A stretch of DNA of 64,000 nucleotides, from NCBI RefSeq assembly GCF_001580615.1, contig NZ_LHZC01000041.1:24523-88522 (forward strand), in the 5' to 3' direction. Position 1 is the stretch's first letter, and the number at the start of each line of letters is the position of its first letter. Below, in pieces: positions 61,421-64,000 of the stretch. The notes beneath the pieces were generated by a model. That model saw only the letters and a list, made by a program, of their open reading frames with translations, had not been told where the DNA came from and did not search any database. Source of the stretch: Acetobacter malorum. GTDB lineage: Bacteria; Pseudomonadota; Alphaproteobacteria; Acetobacterales; Acetobacteraceae. Position numbers and translations under genes: made by a program.

Positions 61421-64000
61421 ATGATGGATACCCCAAGCCGCCAGGCCAGCCGCCTGAGGCCCCCCGCCAGTACTGAGGATGCTCCGGTTCGCGCTGTACT
61501 GGGGCCGACCAACACCGGCAAGACCCATCTGGCGCTGGAGCGGATGCTGGCGCATTCCTCCGGGATTATGGGTTTTCCGCTCCGCCTGCTGGCGCGCGAA
61601 AATTATGAGCGGATGGTGCGGCTGAAAGGCGTGCGCGCCGTGGGGCTGATTACGGGGGAAGAAAAAATCATCCCCTCAGGGGCCCGCTGGTTTTCCTGCA
61701 CGGTGGAAGCCATGCCGATGGACCGGCCAGTAGACTTTATCGCGGTGGATGAAATCCAGCTCTGTGCGGACCCGGAACGCGGCCATGTGTTTACGGACCG
61801 CCTGCTGAACGCCCGCGGGCAGGCCGAAACCCTGTTTCTGGGTGCAGAGACCATCGCGCCACTGCTCCGCACGCTCATCCGGGGCATTGAGATTGAGGCC
61901 CGGCCGCGCCTGTCAGAGCTGAGCTATACCGGCTTTACGCGCCTCTCCCGTCTGCCGCCCCGCTCCGCCATTGTCGCCTTTTCTGCCGGGGATGTGTACG
62001 CCATTGCCGAGGCCATCCGGCGCAGGCGTGGCGGCTGTGCGGTCGTTATGGGCCAGCTCTCCCCCCGCACGCGCAATGCGCAGGTGGAACTCTACCAGAA
62101 GCGGGAAGTGGATTACCTTGTGGCCACGGATGCCATTGGCATGGGCCTGAACATGGATATCCAGCATGTCGCCTTTGCCGGGCTATACAAGTTTGATGGC
62201 TCCCGCCGCCGGATGCTGGCCCCTGCGGAAGTTGCCCAGATTGCCGGACGCGCCGGACGCGGCGCGCAGGATGGCACGTTTGGCACAACTGGCGATTGCC
62301 CACCCCTACCGGAAAATATTGCCGAGGCCGTGGAAAACCATCAGTTCGAGGCGCTCCACCATCTCTACTGGCGCAACAGTGCGCTGGATTATTCTTCCCC
62401 GCGCGCCCTGTATGCCAGCCTGTGCCAGAAGCCACCTTATGCCGGCCTGCGGGCGGCGGAACCGGCGTCAGACATCATCGTGCTCAGCGCGTTGATGCGG
62501 GACACCGCCATCCAGAGCCTGACCAAAGAGCCGGGCCGCACCCGCCTTTTGTGGGAAGTCTGCCAGATTCCGGATTTCCGCAAGCTGGGGGAGGACAGTC
62601 ACATTCGCCAGTGCGCCCAGATTTTCACGGTATTGGTGAAGGAAGGCCATCTGCCCTCAAGCTGGCTGGAACCCCGGCTGGCCAATCTGGAACGCACAGA
62701 GGGCGATATTGACGCCCTGATGCAGCGGCTGATGGGCATCCGTATCTGGGCCTACGTCTCCACCCGCTCGGACTGGGTGGAAAACCCACAGCTCTGGCGC
62801 AGCCGCACCCGCACGATTGAAGACACCCTTTCCGACCTGCTGCACGAACGGCTGGCCGCCCGCTTTGTGGACAAACGCGCCACCAGTCTGGCCCGCAGGC
62901 TGGAGGAAGCTGACAGCAAACCCCTTCTTTCCGCCATTACCCGCACCGGGGAAGTCAGCGTGGAAGGCCATGCTGTTGGCCATATGCAGGGCTTTGCTTT
63001 TATCCCCGATCAGGAAGCCGCCCGGTCCGACCAGCCCTTGCTGATGCGCGCCGCCCGTCGGGCCGCCCGGAGCGAGATCCCGCGCCGTGTGACGCAATTC
63101 CTGCAAACACCGGATGAAAGCCTGACGCTGGACCCGGCCACCGGCACGCTGCTGTGGTTTGGCGATACCATCGGGCATCTGCAAAAAGGCCAAGAACTGC
63201 TGCGGCCCGCCGTGCACGTGACTACAGCGGAGTTTCTGGAGCCGTCCCACCGCGAACGGATCCGCATGCGGCTGACAGCCTTTGTCGAGTCCACCCTGCA
63301 TAGCACACTCGCTCCCCTCTTCCGGGCGGCCCATGCTGTGGCGGATAAACCCACCCTGCGCGGACTAGTGCACGGCCTGACAGAACAGGGCGGCGTGATG
63401 ACGCTCCCCGCTAACAGCAACCTCAACAAAAAAGACAGCCATTTCCTGCACAAGCTGGGCCTGCGTCTGGGGGATGGACTCCTGTTCTGCCCGCAGCTTC
63501 TCCGCCCGCGCCCCATGACGCTCCGGGCCTTGCTGGTGCAACTCCATACGGGCCAGCCCGTGCCACCGCTCCCTAAGCCGGGTGCGGTCTCTCGCCGTCT
63601 GCCGCCAGACACCAAACTCTCCGCGCAGGAGCGCGCCGTGCTGCTACAAATTGGCTGGCACTCGGCGGCTGACTTCCTGATACGGCTTGATATTGCACAG
63701 GAAACGCAGAAAACCCTGTCCGAGCTTGCCTCCCGCTCCGGCGGCTGCCCGCTTCAGCCCGGCATGGCGTCCCGTCTGGGTGTGCCAGCAGCAGACCTGC
63801 CGCTGGTGCTGACGGATCTGGGGTTAAGGGTGCAAAAAGCGTCCGTTCTGAGCAAAAAACAGTTCGGGCCGGCCACCCCCACCCTGCTTTTACCGCCCCG
63901 CCCCACGGCCCCTGAGCGCAAAGGCCGCAAAAACAGCCCCCGGGCACGCAGGCAGATCATGCAGGACAATACAGGACCGTTTGCCGCCCTCGCGGTGTTG
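61421..64000 (+). CDS. SUV3-like helicase, 3'-truncated by the window end
   Basis: The frame is open from 61421 to the last base, giving at least 860 residues. Walker A GPTNTGKTH is at residues 28-36, the DExH box reads VDEIQLC (Asp at about 110), and motif VI QIAGRAGRG is at 273-281. ATDAIGMGLNMDI precedes it, as in SUV3. The first start codon is one of a double ATG with AGG immediately before. The C-terminal 500+ residues form a long extension without a recognised domain and with a basic segment (ERKGRKNSPRARRQ). It is divergent from the aminopeptidase. It is a paralogue of the helicase at 46085-48451 with a different architecture (short N-terminus, long C-terminus). Confidence 0.85.
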   Translation, partial: MMDTPSRQASRLRPPASTEDAPVRAVLGPTNTGKTHLALERMLAHSSGIMGFPLRLLARENYERMVRLKGVRAVGLITGEEKIIPSGARWFSCTVEAMPMDRPVDFIAVDEIQLCADPERGHVFTDRLLNARGQAETLFLGAETIAPLLRTLIRGIEIEARPRLSELSYTGFTRLSRLPPRSAIVAFSAGDVYAIAEAIRRRRGGCAVVMGQLSPRTRNAQVELYQKREVDYLVATDAIGMGLNMDIQHVAFAGLYKFDGSRRRMLAPAEVAQIAGRAGRGAQDGTFGTTGDCPPLPENIAEAVENHQFEALHHLYWRNSALDYSSPRALYASLCQKPPYAGLRAAEPASDIIVLSALMRDTAIQSLTKEPGRTRLLWEVCQIPDFRKLGEDSHIRQCAQIFTVLVKEGHLPSSWLEPRLANLERTEGDIDALMQRLMGIRIWAYVSTRSDWVENPQLWRSRTRTIEDTLSDLLHERLAARFVDKRATSLARRLEEADSKPLLSAITRTGEVSVEGHAVGHMQGFAFIPDQEAARSDQPLLMRAARRAARSEIPRRVTQFLQTPDESLTLDPATGTLLWFGDTIGHLQKGQELLRPAVHVTTAEFLEPSHRERIRMRLTAFVESTLHSTLAPLFRAAHAVADKPTLRGLVHGLTEQGGVMTLPANSNLNKKDSHFLHKLGLRLGDGLLFCPQLLRPRPMTLRALLVQLHTGQPVPPLPKPGAVSRRLPPDTKLSAQERAVLLQIGWHSAADFLIRLDIAQETQKTLSELASRSGGCPLQPGMASRLGVPAADLPLVLTDLGLRVQKASVLSKKQFGPATPTLLLPPRPTAPERKGRKNSPRARRQIMQDNTGPFAALAVL

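Overview
The window is a GC-rich, gene-dense piece of an alphaproteobacterial chromosome, most likely from an acetic acid bacterium (Acetobacteraceae, Acetobacter-like). This rests on a GcrA-type cell-cycle regulator, an F1-only atpHAGDC cluster, a bactofilin and the overall protein style; genus is inference. About 57 protein genes, three tRNAs and many clear hairpin terminators are visible. No IS element, prophage or CRISPR array was seen. Both ends cut genes: an SLT/SPOR lytic transglycosylase at the left and a SUV3-like helicase at the right.

Layout. 1-6.7 kb: cell-wall hydrolase, a lipoprotein, the leuS-lptE-holA block, then a tRNA-Arg(CCU) gene split in its anticodon loop by a 253-nt group I intron. 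6.7-12 kb: a hypothetical protein, a cation/proton antiporter, and a sulfur/redox island (BigR-like ArsR regulator, peroxiredoxin, persulfide-dioxygenase-like metallohydrolase, TauE/SafE exporter). 12-18.8 kb: a complete bd-type oxidase operon, cydDCAB, a two-helix CydX and a 32-codon membrane microprotein. 18.9-28.6 kb: SulP transporter, YidB-like protein, SDR, class V aminotransferase with divergent Lrp regulator, ArsC-like reductase, class III alcohol dehydrogenase, and a divergent MocR/LysE pair. 28.7-33.2 kb: gcrA, bactofilin, PfkB kinase, RNase D, queF. 33.2-38.3 kb: F1 ATP synthase on the minus strand. 38.9-42.1 kb: tRNA-Gly, tRNA-Trp, secE-nusG, malic enzyme. 42.2-54.3 kb: S9 peptidase, DedA protein, SDR, SUV3-like helicase, ferredoxin-NADP reductase, glutathione reductase, dihydroorotase, Hsp70-like protein. 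54.3-58.6 kb: nucleotide-sugar dehydratase, DegT aminotransferase and a WecA-like transferase. 58.7-64 kb: a secreted protein, MarR regulator, M17 aminopeptidase and the second SUV3-like helicase.

Two observations stand out. First, the split tRNA-Arg: the exons fold into a complete tRNA, the 5' splice site sits in a P1 hairpin with a U.G pair, and the core resembles the compact IC3 introns known from Azoarcus and Agrobacterium tRNA genes. Second, the promoters of the metallohydrolase-exporter pair and of the cyd operon share two sequence blocks (a 21-bp block with 17 identities and a downstream imperfect inverted repeat). This suggests one regulator, possibly the cysteine-free ArsR protein next door, ties persulfide/sulfite handling to a bd oxidase, a class of oxidase known to tolerate sulfide. 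That regulatory link is inference from sequence alone.
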